The notes: a model not told the origin generated them from the sequence alone. A stretch of 31,983 nt of DNA from CAG-273 sp051891195 (GCA_051891195.1 JBJFEZ010000049.1:1-31983); one strand, 5' to 3'. Positions 23,564 to 31,429 are shown, counted from the first letter of the stretch. Numbers and translations are program-made.

Positions 23564-24883
23564 ATGAAAAAAGTTGCAAAATATATTATAACTTTTCTTA
23601 TAGTATTGATAGCACTAATTTTAATATTAGTGCTATCTGCTAAAATAAAAAAGGAATATATTATAGAAAATATAGTAGAATCAGCAAATTATCTAGAAAA
23701 GAAGCCTGGAATAGAAAAAGTACAAAATAAAAGGGAATACACATATTTGCATACTTATGCTGATTCGGTTATATTAAATATAATTTTTTGCACAGACTCA
23801 AGCGATTGTTTTAAATCAGTTATAGAAAGTAAATTCTACCAAACTTTAGAGATTGACTCTAATACAGATTTTGTAAATGCTGTAAAAAATAATGAAGAAG
23901 GAAATACAGAATATGCAAGATATTGGCATGGGTCTACAGCTATTATAAGACCATTACTGATTTTTTTTAATATTCAGCAAATATATATAATATTAGCTGT
24001 TCTATTAATAATTATATATATATTGTTTATATATAATATATTTAAGAAATCAAAAAGCATAGCTGTAATAACTGCTATATCAACAATAATGATAAATATT
24101 TTTATAACCCCATTTTGTTTGGAATATATTTGGACAATTATAATTATGCTAATAACTTCAATAATAGCTATCAAAAAAGAAAAAAATGGAAATGAAGTAT
24201 TATATTATATGTTTTTTATTGTAGGAATTTTAACATGTTATTTTGATTTTTTGTCAACAGAAACATTAACACTTACAATACCATTAATTTTGGTAATTTT
24301 AATTAGACATAAAGAAAATAGAATAGAAAAATTAAAAGAATGTTCAAAATTTATACTAAGAGCTATAGCTATTTGGTTAGTAGGATATTCTGCTATGTGG
24401 ATTTCAAAATGGATATTGTCTGCAATTATGCTTGATAGTAGTTTATTAGAGACAATAAAAACAAAAATGTTTATAAGAATTAATGGGGATATACAAAATG
24501 TATCTACATTAAATATGTATTTAGGAGCAATTACTAAAAACATATATGCTTTATTTCCTATAAATATAGTAAAAAGAAAATGGGAATTTGTTATTCCAAT
24601 AATAGTTATAATAATATTATTGGTATATTTAATAGATAAGAAAAAAATAAAAAGAAACTGGTATATTAAAGTTTTAGTGGTAATATCAATAATTCCATAT
24701 TTACGATATATACTTCTTTCTAATCATTCATATAAACATTACTTTTTTACATTTAGAGCTCAAATGGTAACTATAATAGGAATTTTGTGTATAATTTTAG
24801 AATTAATAGACAAGCAAAAAATTAAAAAAATTTGGCGTTTTTTAAAAAAAGATATTAAAATAAAGGGAGAAAAAGAAAAATGA
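23564..24883 (+). CDS. Polytopic membrane protein, GT-C glycosyltransferase-like
   Basis: A 439-residue membrane protein of no named family known to me. One helix at ~8-26 is followed by a large extracytoplasmic region (27-135) containing YTYLHTYADSV, a CTDSSDC pair of cysteines and EYARYWHGSTAIIRPLL just before the next helix; then about ten helices alternate with basic loops, ending in a Lys-rich cytoplasmic tail. The first-loop acidic residues and Trp-His before the second helix resemble the GT-C fold that uses lipid-linked sugars, a resemblance of layout rather than a proven match. It overlaps the GT80-like gene by four bases (ATGA) and is therefore tightly coupled to it. Confidence 0.68.
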   Translation: MKKVAKYIITFLIVLIALILILVLSAKIKKEYIIENIVESANYLEKKPGIEKVQNKREYTYLHTYADSVILNIIFCTDSSDCFKSVIESKFYQTLEIDSNTDFVNAVKNNEEGNTEYARYWHGSTAIIRPLLIFFNIQQIYIILAVLLIIIYILFIYNIFKKSKSIAVITAISTIMINIFITPFCLEYIWTIIIMLITSIIAIKKEKNGNEVLYYMFFIVGILTCYFDFLSTETLTLTIPLILVILIRHKENRIEKLKECSKFILRAIAIWLVGYSAMWISKWILSAIMLDSSLLETIKTKMFIRINGDIQNVSTLNMYLGAITKNIYALFPINIVKRKWEFVIPIIVIIILLVYLIDKKKIKRNWYIKVLVVISIIPYLRYILLSNHSYKHYFFTFRAQMVTIIGILCIILELIDKQKIKKIWRFLKKDIKIKGEKEK

Positions 24884-26415
24884 AAAAAAAGATAATTGTA
24901 GCTTTGCTATTAATAATTGTATTGGTATTAGCATTAGGTGTGTATATATATGCTAAACCTGAAAAAGTTGAAGAATTATCTGATATAAAAATACTGGATT
25001 GTTATAAAAATGAAATAACAAATTATAAAGAAAATAAAATGGCCTTTACAATACAAAAGCAATATGAGAATCAGAAAATTAAAGTAAATGGAGTAGAATA
25101 TGAAAATGGACAAAGATTTTATGAAGTTGGAGAATATGAGGTAGAGGTAAGTAAAAACTTTAAAAAAGAAATATCAAAAGTTAGTATAAAAGACATACAA
25201 AAAAATGAAAATCATGAGTATAATATTTATATAATTTCAACAACATTGCCAACTTTTTCAGCTATATTAGATATGTCTCAAAAAAATAATCTAAAAGGAT
25301 TTTTTTGGACTCAAAGCACGAATTCACTAGATTTTGAGAATATAAAAAATAGCATGAAAAATCTAACTATTTCAGAATATGTAGGTAATAAAGATGAATA
25401 TGAATTTAAAAGAAAAATAATTCCAGAAATAGAAGAATATATAAAAAATGTTATACAAGAAGATGAAGATGCTTATTTTAATTTATATGTTGATGAATAT
25501 AGATTCTATTTGGATATGGAATTATTTGGAAAGATTGGAATAGGAGATAATAGATATACATATACTCTCTGTTCAGATGGAACATTAAGTTATGTGACAA
25601 ATTATAATACAACTGGATTTTCTGCACATAGAGAATATAAAATTCGTGGTGAGAATTGTTATGAAGTTTTTCTTACTGAAAAAGCAGCATATAATGATAT
25701 ATTAAATAAAATAAGAAGTAACCAATTAGAATATAATGATTTCCCTGGAAGTTATTTAGTAATGGATGATGGAGAAAATTATAATTATGATTATATGTTA
25801 ATTTCAACTTTAAGAGATAATGTTAGATACTTATTACAATATCCACAAATGATAGATTTTAAAGATGAAAAAGTAGCAAAAGAGATGGAAAATGCAAATT
25901 TAATACAAATGGACTTAAAAAAAGAATATTCTGAATTAATACAAGATAAAAAAGAAATCTTTTTCAGCAATATTAAACTCAACAAAAAAACTTTAGATAA
26001 AAATTATTTTACTGAAGAAAATGCAACTTATTTAGTTATAACAGGAACAAAACCATACTATGGAGAATTAAATAAAGAAAAATTTGAAGACCTTATAAAT
26101 AAAGTTTATAATGATTATAGCAAGAAATATACAATATTGTATAAGCCACATCCATCAGCTTTGCCAGATGAAAGCCAACAGGCATTTTTAGATAGTAAGA
26201 ATATAAAGACTTTGCCGGGAACAATACCTATGGAAGCAATAATGTTTATTTATCCAAATATAAAATTAGGAGGATTTCCAAGCTCACTTTATATGAGTGC
26301 AGAAAATGGACAAACTGAATTCTTTTTTGCTAATAATAAAGATAATTTAGTTGAACCTTTAAATCAATTGTATGATAATTTATTTAATAATGTAAAATTT
26401 TATAATTTTGACTAA
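24880..26415 (+). CDS. GT80 (sialyltransferase) family-like, membrane-anchored glycosyltransferase
   Basis: A 511-residue protein matching, from memory, the GT80 sialyltransferases of Pasteurella and Photobacterium. An N-terminal anchor helix (4-24) is followed by an Ig-like beta segment (~35-100, KVNGVEYENGQRFYEVGEYE), as in the Photobacterium enzymes. The first GT-B half starts at YIISTTLPTFSAILDMS (117-133); SDG at 232-234 aligns with the catalytic DDG motif. The second half has VITGTKPYYGE (386-396), the KPHP motif with H424, IPMEAIM with E452, and GGFPSSLYMS with S468-S469, the CMP-binding positions. All key residues are kept except that the first Asp of DDG is Ser. No CMP-sialate synthesis gene is nearby, so the donor is unproven. 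It is coupled by ATGA overlap to the membrane protein upstream. Confidence 0.78.
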   Translation: MKKKIIVALLLIIVLVLALGVYIYAKPEKVEELSDIKILDCYKNEITNYKENKMAFTIQKQYENQKIKVNGVEYENGQRFYEVGEYEVEVSKNFKKEISKVSIKDIQKNENHEYNIYIISTTLPTFSAILDMSQKNNLKGFFWTQSTNSLDFENIKNSMKNLTISEYVGNKDEYEFKRKIIPEIEEYIKNVIQEDEDAYFNLYVDEYRFYLDMELFGKIGIGDNRYTYTLCSDGTLSYVTNYNTTGFSAHREYKIRGENCYEVFLTEKAAYNDILNKIRSNQLEYNDFPGSYLVMDDGENYNYDYMLISTLRDNVRYLLQYPQMIDFKDEKVAKEMENANLIQMDLKKEYSELIQDKKEIFFSNIKLNKKTLDKNYFTEENATYLVITGTKPYYGELNKEKFEDLINKVYNDYSKKYTILYKPHPSALPDESQQAFLDSKNIKTLPGTIPMEAIMFIYPNIKLGGFPSSLYMSAENGQTEFFFANNKDNLVEPLNQLYDNLFNNVKFYNFD

Positions 26416-26476
26416 AAAAATATGTCAAGGTGCAAATTGAAATTATATTAGTAATTAAAAGTGAAATGAGGAAAAA

Positions 26477-27154
26477 ATGTATTTAACGATATTGATACCA
26501 GCTTTAAATGAAGAAGATACAATAGAAATTGTAATAAAAAAATCACAGAAAATTATAAAAAAAATGCAAATAGAAGCAGAAATACTAGTTGTTAATAATG
26601 GAAGTACAGATAAAACTAAGCAGATATCAGAACATATGGGAGCAAGGGTAATAGACGTTTTTAATAAAGGCTATGGAAATGCTCTAAGAGAAGGTATTAA
26701 AGAGGCAAAAGGAAAGTATATCATTATGGGAGATGCAGATGATAGTTATAATTTCTTAGAAATTGAAGAGTTTGTTCAAAAACTAGAAGAAGGTTATGAT
26801 ATTGTTATTGGTAATCGCTATGGAAAGAAAATGGAAAAAGGAGCTATGCCTTTTTTACATAAATACGTAGGAACTCCAATGATATCAAATCTTATTAAAA
26901 GAAGATTCCATACTAAAATAAAAGATGTTAATTGTGGATTAAGAGGTGGTAAAAAACAAGCCTTAATGATGCTAAATTGTCAAGCAGAAGGAATGGAATT
27001 TGCAAGTGAAATGCTAATAAAAGCTATTAAACAAAAACTTAAAATTGTGGAAATACCTATTTTTTTCTATAAAGATAAACGTACTAAAAAGCCACATTTA
27101 AGACCTATAAAAGATGGAATTAGACACTTAAGAGTAATATATAAAGAAAAGTGA
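26477..27154 (+). CDS. GT2 glycosyltransferase, DPM1/polyprenyl-phosphate-sugar synthase-like
   Basis: A 225-residue GT-A fold enzyme that would transfer a sugar from a nucleotide donor to a polyprenyl phosphate at the inner membrane face. Motifs are ILIPALNEEDTIE (5-17), VVNNGSTDKT, the metal/nucleotide site MGDADDSYNF, VIGNRYGK, DVNCGLRGG and the closing EIPIFFYKDKR...KPHLRPIKDGIRHLR typical of the DPM1-like group. Relatives usually continue with one or two membrane helices after this segment; here the protein stops just after it, so it is either a naturally soluble form or C-terminally shortened. It lies 61 bases after the GT80-like gene and supplies a plausible lipid-linked donor for the GT-C-like protein. 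Confidence 0.88.
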   Translation: MYLTILIPALNEEDTIEIVIKKSQKIIKKMQIEAEILVVNNGSTDKTKQISEHMGARVIDVFNKGYGNALREGIKEAKGKYIIMGDADDSYNFLEIEEFVQKLEEGYDIVIGNRYGKKMEKGAMPFLHKYVGTPMISNLIKRRFHTKIKDVNCGLRGGKKQALMMLNCQAEGMEFASEMLIKAIKQKLKIVEIPIFFYKDKRTKKPHLRPIKDGIRHLRVIYKEK

Positions 27155-27232
27155 AATAGACGGAAAAAATTTTATTTATAGTCAATATAAAAGCCGATTT
27201 TTCCTATATAAAAAAATAAAGGAGTTGAAAAA

Positions 27233-28513
27233 ATGAATAAAAATAAAGGAATAACACTAATTGCATTAGTAATTACAATAATTGTTTTACTAATATTAGC
27301 AGGAATAAGCGTAATAGCTCTAATAGGAGAAAATGGTTTAATAGCCCAATCAAAAAATGCAGAAGAAAGAACAATGATTGGAGAAGAAAAAGAAAAAGTA
27401 GAACTTGCTTATATTTATGCTTCAATGAAAAAAATGGGAGGTTCTGTTACGGGGCAAGAGTTACAAGATGAATTAAATCTCTCTGTAGGAAAGGGAAAAA
27501 CATCAGTAACTTATAATGCTGATGAAACCTTAAATGTATTATTTAATGAAACATCACACAATTTTAACGTGCAAAATGGAGAAGCAAAAAAAGTAGAAGT
27601 TGATAAATCTACAATAGCAATATTTGATACAGGTTTAAGTATTATTTCAAAAATTCAGGAATTAGCGCCAGATGGAAGTATCAAAATAACAGATGATTTA
27701 TTTTTTAATTTATCAATAGATGAAATTAAAAGATATAATGGTACCCCAGAATTATCAGAGATGACAGAAAAGAACATAGTATCTTGGACAGATTTGTATA
27801 CACTATATGATGAAGATCCAGATGAGCTTTTTAATGCAATTAAAGAAGAACCTGAATTTTATCCAATGTATATGTGGCTTGAAGGAAATAGAAATATTGA
27901 ATTTTGCCCAATATATATGTGGTTTGAAGAAAGTGGAACTGAAGAAATACGAAATGTTTCTGGTACAGAAAAAAATGTTAAAACAGGAACTTTATATTGG
28001 TGGTGCGAAAGTAACAATGTATATTTAAATACAGATAGTTCAGCTATGTTTGGTGGTTTATCATACTTATCTAATCTAGATGGGTTAAAAACTATACGAA
28101 CAGATTTTACGTCTAATATGTCAATGATGTTCTTTACTTTTGGAAATCACACTGGTTTTACAAATGTTGATGCTTTAGCTAATTGGAATACTGCTAATGT
28201 TAAAAATATGAGCGCAATGTTCAGTTCAGCAATTTTTGAAAATAACTTAGCAGATATTAGCGGTTTAAAAAACTGGAATACTTCCAATGTTACTGATATG
28301 TCAAGTATGTTTGCTGGATGTAAAAAATTAGAAAATATTGAACCTTTGTCTAATTGGGATACATCTAATGTTACTAACATAAGTTATATGTTTAGTGGGG
28401 GCTATGATGCACCAGCATGCAAAATAAAGAATTTGTCAGCATTATCAAATTGGGATGTGGGTAAAGTAACCAATATGAGTTATCTATTTTTTCGGATGCA
28501 ATACATTGACTGA
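27233..28513 (+). CDS. Pilin-like DUF285 surface protein, C terminus lost by frameshift
   Basis: As read, 426 residues. A five-residue leader is followed by G6/I7 and the same pilin-like hydrophobic core as the 22038 protein (59 identical bases). A helical stalk and a unique middle domain follow; the middle domain holds a tandem 15-residue duplication (EFYPMYMWLEGNRNI / EFCPIYMWFEESGTE). From ~290 come DUF285 repeats of the form NWDTSNVTNISYMF. Within a repeat, a T6 tract at 28487-28492 throws the frame off and translation ends at RMQYID. Removing one T restores the DUF285 pattern (FFGCNTLTD...NNWNIANVTNFESMF) to a stop at 28650-28652. AAAGGAG precedes the ATG. It is either a phase-variable or decaying gene, or a sequencing error. 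Confidence 0.85.
   Translation: MNKNKGITLIALVITIIVLLILAGISVIALIGENGLIAQSKNAEERTMIGEEKEKVELAYIYASMKKMGGSVTGQELQDELNLSVGKGKTSVTYNADETLNVLFNETSHNFNVQNGEAKKVEVDKSTIAIFDTGLSIISKIQELAPDGSIKITDDLFFNLSIDEIKRYNGTPELSEMTEKNIVSWTDLYTLYDEDPDELFNAIKEEPEFYPMYMWLEGNRNIEFCPIYMWFEESGTEEIRNVSGTEKNVKTGTLYWWCESNNVYLNTDSSAMFGGLSYLSNLDGLKTIRTDFTSNMSMMFFTFGNHTGFTNVDALANWNTANVKNMSAMFSSAIFENNLADISGLKNWNTSNVTDMSSMFAGCKKLENIEPLSNWDTSNVTNISYMFSGGYDAPACKIKNLSALSNWDVGKVTNMSYLFFRMQYID
27278..27336 (+). repeat. 59-bp direct repeat, copy 2
   Basis: Identical to 22119-22177, about 5.16 kb apart and in the same orientation; recombination between them would remove the three glycosyltransferase-type genes and fuse the two surface proteins in frame. 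Confidence 0.95.
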
Positions 28514-28652
28514 TGCTTCGGAAATCAATAATTGGAATATTGCAAATGTAACTAATTTTGAAAGTATGTTTCATAGCTGCCCAACACACCCAGAATTTAC
28601 TAAAGTTACAGGAACCTGGAATGATGAAGGAACATTTATACCAAGTAACTAA
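28493..28652 (+). pseudogene. Out-of-frame C-terminal tail of the DUF285 protein
   Basis: Read one base earlier than the preceding frame, this stretch encodes the end of a DUF285 unit, one further unit (NNWNIANVTNFESMFHSC) and a closing TWNDEGTFIPSN, without internal stops. It belongs to the gene at 27233. Confidence 0.8.
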
Positions 28653-28683
28653 TTAAAAGAGAAAAATTAGATAGGGTAGGGGG

Positions 28684-28712
28684 AATAGGCTATTTTAAGA
28701 ATAGTCTATTTT
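28684..28712 (+). terminator. Terminator after the surface-protein locus
   Basis: An 11-bp stem with one G-U pair (28684-28694 with 28700-28710), a 5-nt loop and a short T run. Confidence 0.75.
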
Positions 28713-28755
28713 CATAGATTAGAACAATAATATAAAAAAGAAAGGAAGATAAAAT

Positions 28756-28965
28756 ATAAAAGAAACAATAATTAAAGTAGAGGGAATGGTTTGTAATGGA
28801 TGTGAAAATAGAGTGCAAAACGCCCTAAAAACATTAGAAGGAGTAGAAAAAGTAGTTGCAAATCATACAAATGGAACAGTTACAATTATTTCAAAATATG
28901 AAGTAGAAGAAAATGTGATGAAAGAAAAAATAGAAGATTTAGGATTTGAAGTAAAGGAAGATTAA
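28756..28965 (+). CDS. copZ: CopZ-like copper chaperone with apparent ATA start
   Basis: A 69-residue heavy-metal-associated domain: KETIIKVEGMVCNGCENRV with the metal-binding CxxC (C13, C16), and the usual end KIEDLGFEV. Such proteins carry Cu(I) to the CopA ATPase, encoded two bases downstream. The frame is closed by TAA at 28750-28752 and has no ATG, GTG or TTG before the CxxC motif except an internal ATG at 28786, which would remove the first beta strand. AAAGGAAG lies seven bases before ATA 28756, exactly where the family's start Met belongs. It is probably a rare ATA start or a recent ATG-to-ATA change. No clear copper-responsive operator was found. Confidence 0.8.
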   Translation: MKETIIKVEGMVCNGCENRVQNALKTLEGVEKVVANHTNGTVTIISKYEVEENVMKEKIEDLGFEVKED

Positions 28966-28967
28966 TT

Positions 28968-31175
28968 ATGAAAAAAATTAATTTATCTATTGATGGAATG
29001 ACTTGTAGTGCCTGTTCTAATGGGCTTGAAAAATATTTAAACAAGCAAAATGGCATTTCAAAAGCAGTAGTTAATTTAGTTATGGCAAATGCTATTATAG
29101 AATATGATGAAAAATTATTAAATATAGAAAAAATAGAAGAATTTATAAAACAGGCAGGATTTAAAAGTTTAGGCGAATTTAAAGAAATAAAAATAGAGGA
29201 TAAAAGTAAAAAAGAGAAAATAAAATTTATTATTTTTTCAATACTAGCAATTATTTTAATGTATATTTCAATGGGACACATGATTAATTTACCAGCACTG
29301 GAAATACTTGATCCACATATAAATCCAATAGGTTATACAGTATGTTTATTACTATTAACAATAGCCTTTATGGTGTATGGATATGACATATTAAAAAATG
29401 GATATAAAAACTTGATTCACAAAACACCTAATATGGATACATTAGTTGGTATTGGTGTGATTAGTAGTTTTTTATATAGTCTATATAGTATGTATATGAT
29501 TATAAAAGGAAATCACAGCTATGCTATGAACTTATATTTTGAATCAGCAGCGATTGTTATTTATTTTATAAAACTAGGAAGATATATTGATGGAATTAGT
29601 AAAGATAAAACAAAAGAAGCAATACAAAAATTAGTTAAAATTACACCAAATAAAGCAATCATAAAGGTAGATGAAATAGAAAGACAAGTTACATTAGATG
29701 AAATTAACAAAGGAGATATTGTAGTATCAAAACCTGGAGAAAAAATTGCAGTAGATGGAGAAATTGTTTTAGGAAAAGCTCATTTAGATGAATCCTTTAT
29801 TACAGGAGAAAGTAAGCCAGTTGCTAAAGAAAAAGGAGATAAAGTAATTGCAGGAAGTATAAATTATGATGGATATTTAGAATATAAAGCAGAAAGAATT
29901 GGAAAAGAGTCAACAATTTCAGAAATTGTAAGATTAGTAATAGAAGCTAGCAATACAAAAGCACCAATTGCCAAAATTGCAGATACAGTTTCAGGTTATT
30001 TTGTACCAACAGTTATAGTTATAGCAATTATGACATTCATAGTGTATTTAGCCATTGGTCAAAGTTTTAGTGTAGCATTATCTACATTTGTTACAGTATT
30101 GGTTGTAGCTTGTCCTTGCAGTTTGGGACTTGCAACTCCACTTGCTATTGTTGTAAGTGAAGGTTTATGTGCAAGTAATGGAATATTAGTAAAGAAAAGT
30201 GAAATATTAGAAAATGCACAAAAAGCAAATACAATCGTATTTGATAAAACAGGAACATTGACTTATGGAAAGTTAAAAATTGCTGAAATATTAAATTATA
30301 GCAATATGGATGATAAAAAATTATTGCAATTAGTAGGAAGTATAGAAAGTAAATCAACACATCCAATCGGAAAAGCATTTACAGATTATATAGAAGATAA
30401 TAAAATGCAAATATTAGAAGTAGAAGAATTTGAAAATGTAGCAGGTTTGGGAATTGTAGGCAAAATAGAAAATAAAGAAATTATTTTGGGAAGTTCAAAA
30501 ATACTAGCAAAATATGAAATAGAAAATAAATATTTAAAAGAAGAAAAAAAACTAACTGAAAAAGGAAATAGCATTGTATATGTAGTAAAAGACAAAGAAA
30601 TAATCGCCCTTATTGGAGTAAATGATATTGTAAGGGAAAATGCAAAAGATGTAATTGCCATTTTAAATAAGAATAAAATACAAACTATTATGCTAACAGG
30701 AGATAATAACGAAACTGCCGAGAAAATTGCTGAAGATATAGGAATAACAAAAGTAATTTCAAATGTACTACCATCAGAAAAAGCCAAAATAATAAAAGAA
30801 CTAAAACAAGAAAATAGATATGTAATAATGTGTGGAGATGGAATTAATGATAGTCCAGCGTTAGCAAGTTCAGATATAGGAATAAGTGTAGATAGTGGAA
30901 CTGATATTGCAATAGATTCATCAGATGTAATACTAATAAAAAATGATTTAGCAAGTATTATAAACTTAATTAAAATTAGTAAAAAAACAATTAGAAACAT
31001 TAAGCAAAATTTATTTTGGGCATTTTTCTATAATGTTTTGATGATTCCTATTGCTATTGGAGTATTAAATCCTATTGGAATTTCGATAAATCCAATGATA
31101 GCAAGTATAGCAATGGTGTTTAGCAGTATTACTGTTATATTAAATGCTTTGAGATTAAAAAATATAAAATTGTAA
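28968..31175 (+). CDS. copA: Copper-exporting P1B-type ATPase
   Basis: A 735-residue P1B-ATPase that pumps Cu(I) out of the cytosol using ATP. One N-terminal metal-binding domain (GMTCSACS, CxxC at 13-16) is followed by the membrane region with about eight helices. The actuator loop TGES is at 279-282, the transmembrane metal site CPC at 382-384, phosphorylation D426 in DKTGTLT, the HP motif at 465-466 (STHPIGKA) and the hinge GDGINDSPAL at 623-632. The YN in helix 7 (FFYNVLMIPIA) and MxxSS in helix 8 (MVFSSITVILNALRL) mark Cu(I) specificity. It is translated directly after copZ. Length is typical for forms with one metal-binding domain. Confidence 0.96.
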   Translation: MKKINLSIDGMTCSACSNGLEKYLNKQNGISKAVVNLVMANAIIEYDEKLLNIEKIEEFIKQAGFKSLGEFKEIKIEDKSKKEKIKFIIFSILAIILMYISMGHMINLPALEILDPHINPIGYTVCLLLLTIAFMVYGYDILKNGYKNLIHKTPNMDTLVGIGVISSFLYSLYSMYMIIKGNHSYAMNLYFESAAIVIYFIKLGRYIDGISKDKTKEAIQKLVKITPNKAIIKVDEIERQVTLDEINKGDIVVSKPGEKIAVDGEIVLGKAHLDESFITGESKPVAKEKGDKVIAGSINYDGYLEYKAERIGKESTISEIVRLVIEASNTKAPIAKIADTVSGYFVPTVIVIAIMTFIVYLAIGQSFSVALSTFVTVLVVACPCSLGLATPLAIVVSEGLCASNGILVKKSEILENAQKANTIVFDKTGTLTYGKLKIAEILNYSNMDDKKLLQLVGSIESKSTHPIGKAFTDYIEDNKMQILEVEEFENVAGLGIVGKIENKEIILGSSKILAKYEIENKYLKEEKKLTEKGNSIVYVVKDKEIIALIGVNDIVRENAKDVIAILNKNKIQTIMLTGDNNETAEKIAEDIGITKVISNVLPSEKAKIIKELKQENRYVIMCGDGINDSPALASSDIGISVDSGTDIAIDSSDVILIKNDLASIINLIKISKKTIRNIKQNLFWAFFYNVLMIPIAIGVLNPIGISINPMIASIAMVFSSITVILNALRLKNIKL

Positions 31176-31187
31176 TTAGTGCGACAA

Positions 31188-31272
31188 CTTACAATTTATA
31201 GACACACCAAAATCAATTTCAAGCCGTTTTTATAAAATTGAAACACCAGTTAAATAAATTACAAATTGTAAG
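31188..31272. other. Hairpin-forming region downstream of copA
   Basis: Outer arms CTTACAATTT / AAATTGTAAG (31188-31197, 31263-31272) enclose a smaller hairpin TCAATTT / AAATTGA (31213-31219, 31235-31241). No proper T tract follows, so it may stabilise the copA 3' end rather than terminate. It is not a copy of the rny-flanking element. Confidence 0.5.
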
Positions 31273-31284
31273 GCAGATAATTAG

Positions 31285-31313
31285 TTGAAATTACCTGTCC
31301 TTTGTTATATAAT
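31285..31313 (+). promoter_or_regulatory. Upstream promoter P1 of the TetR-family gene
   Basis: TTGAAA (31285-31290) and a perfect TATAAT (31308-31313) with a 17-bp spacer. The -10 overlaps the outer inverted-repeat arm. Confidence 0.7.
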
Positions 31314-31411
31314 CGTAACAAGAATTAGTAATTTGTCGGGAAAATTTATTATATTGAAAGTATTGCAAATTACTAATCTTTGTGCTATTATATAAACAAA
31401 CGATTATATAA
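31305..31411. repeat. Nested inverted repeats, likely TetR operator region
   Basis: Outer arms TTATATAATCG / CGATTATATAA (31305-31315, 31401-31411) and inner arms ATTAGTAATTTG / CAAATTACTAAT (31324-31335, 31366-31377) are perfect. They overlap the -10 of P1 and the -35 of P2, so bound protein could block both. Confidence 0.7.
31363..31391 (+). promoter_or_regulatory. Downstream promoter P2 of the TetR-family gene
   Basis: TTGCAA (31363-31368) and TATTAT (31386-31391) with a 17-bp spacer; the -35 lies in the right inner repeat arm. Confidence 0.55.
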
Positions 31412-31429
31412 AAGATGAAAGGAGAGAAA

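Noticed and set aside
28653..28755. CsoR or CopY operator upstream of copZ
   Set aside because: The G-rich stretch near 28672-28684 is not palindromic and does not match a known copper box.
30386..31000. Long minus-strand open frame inside copA
   Set aside because: Antisense shadow produced by AT-rich codon use of copA; no ribosome site or family match.
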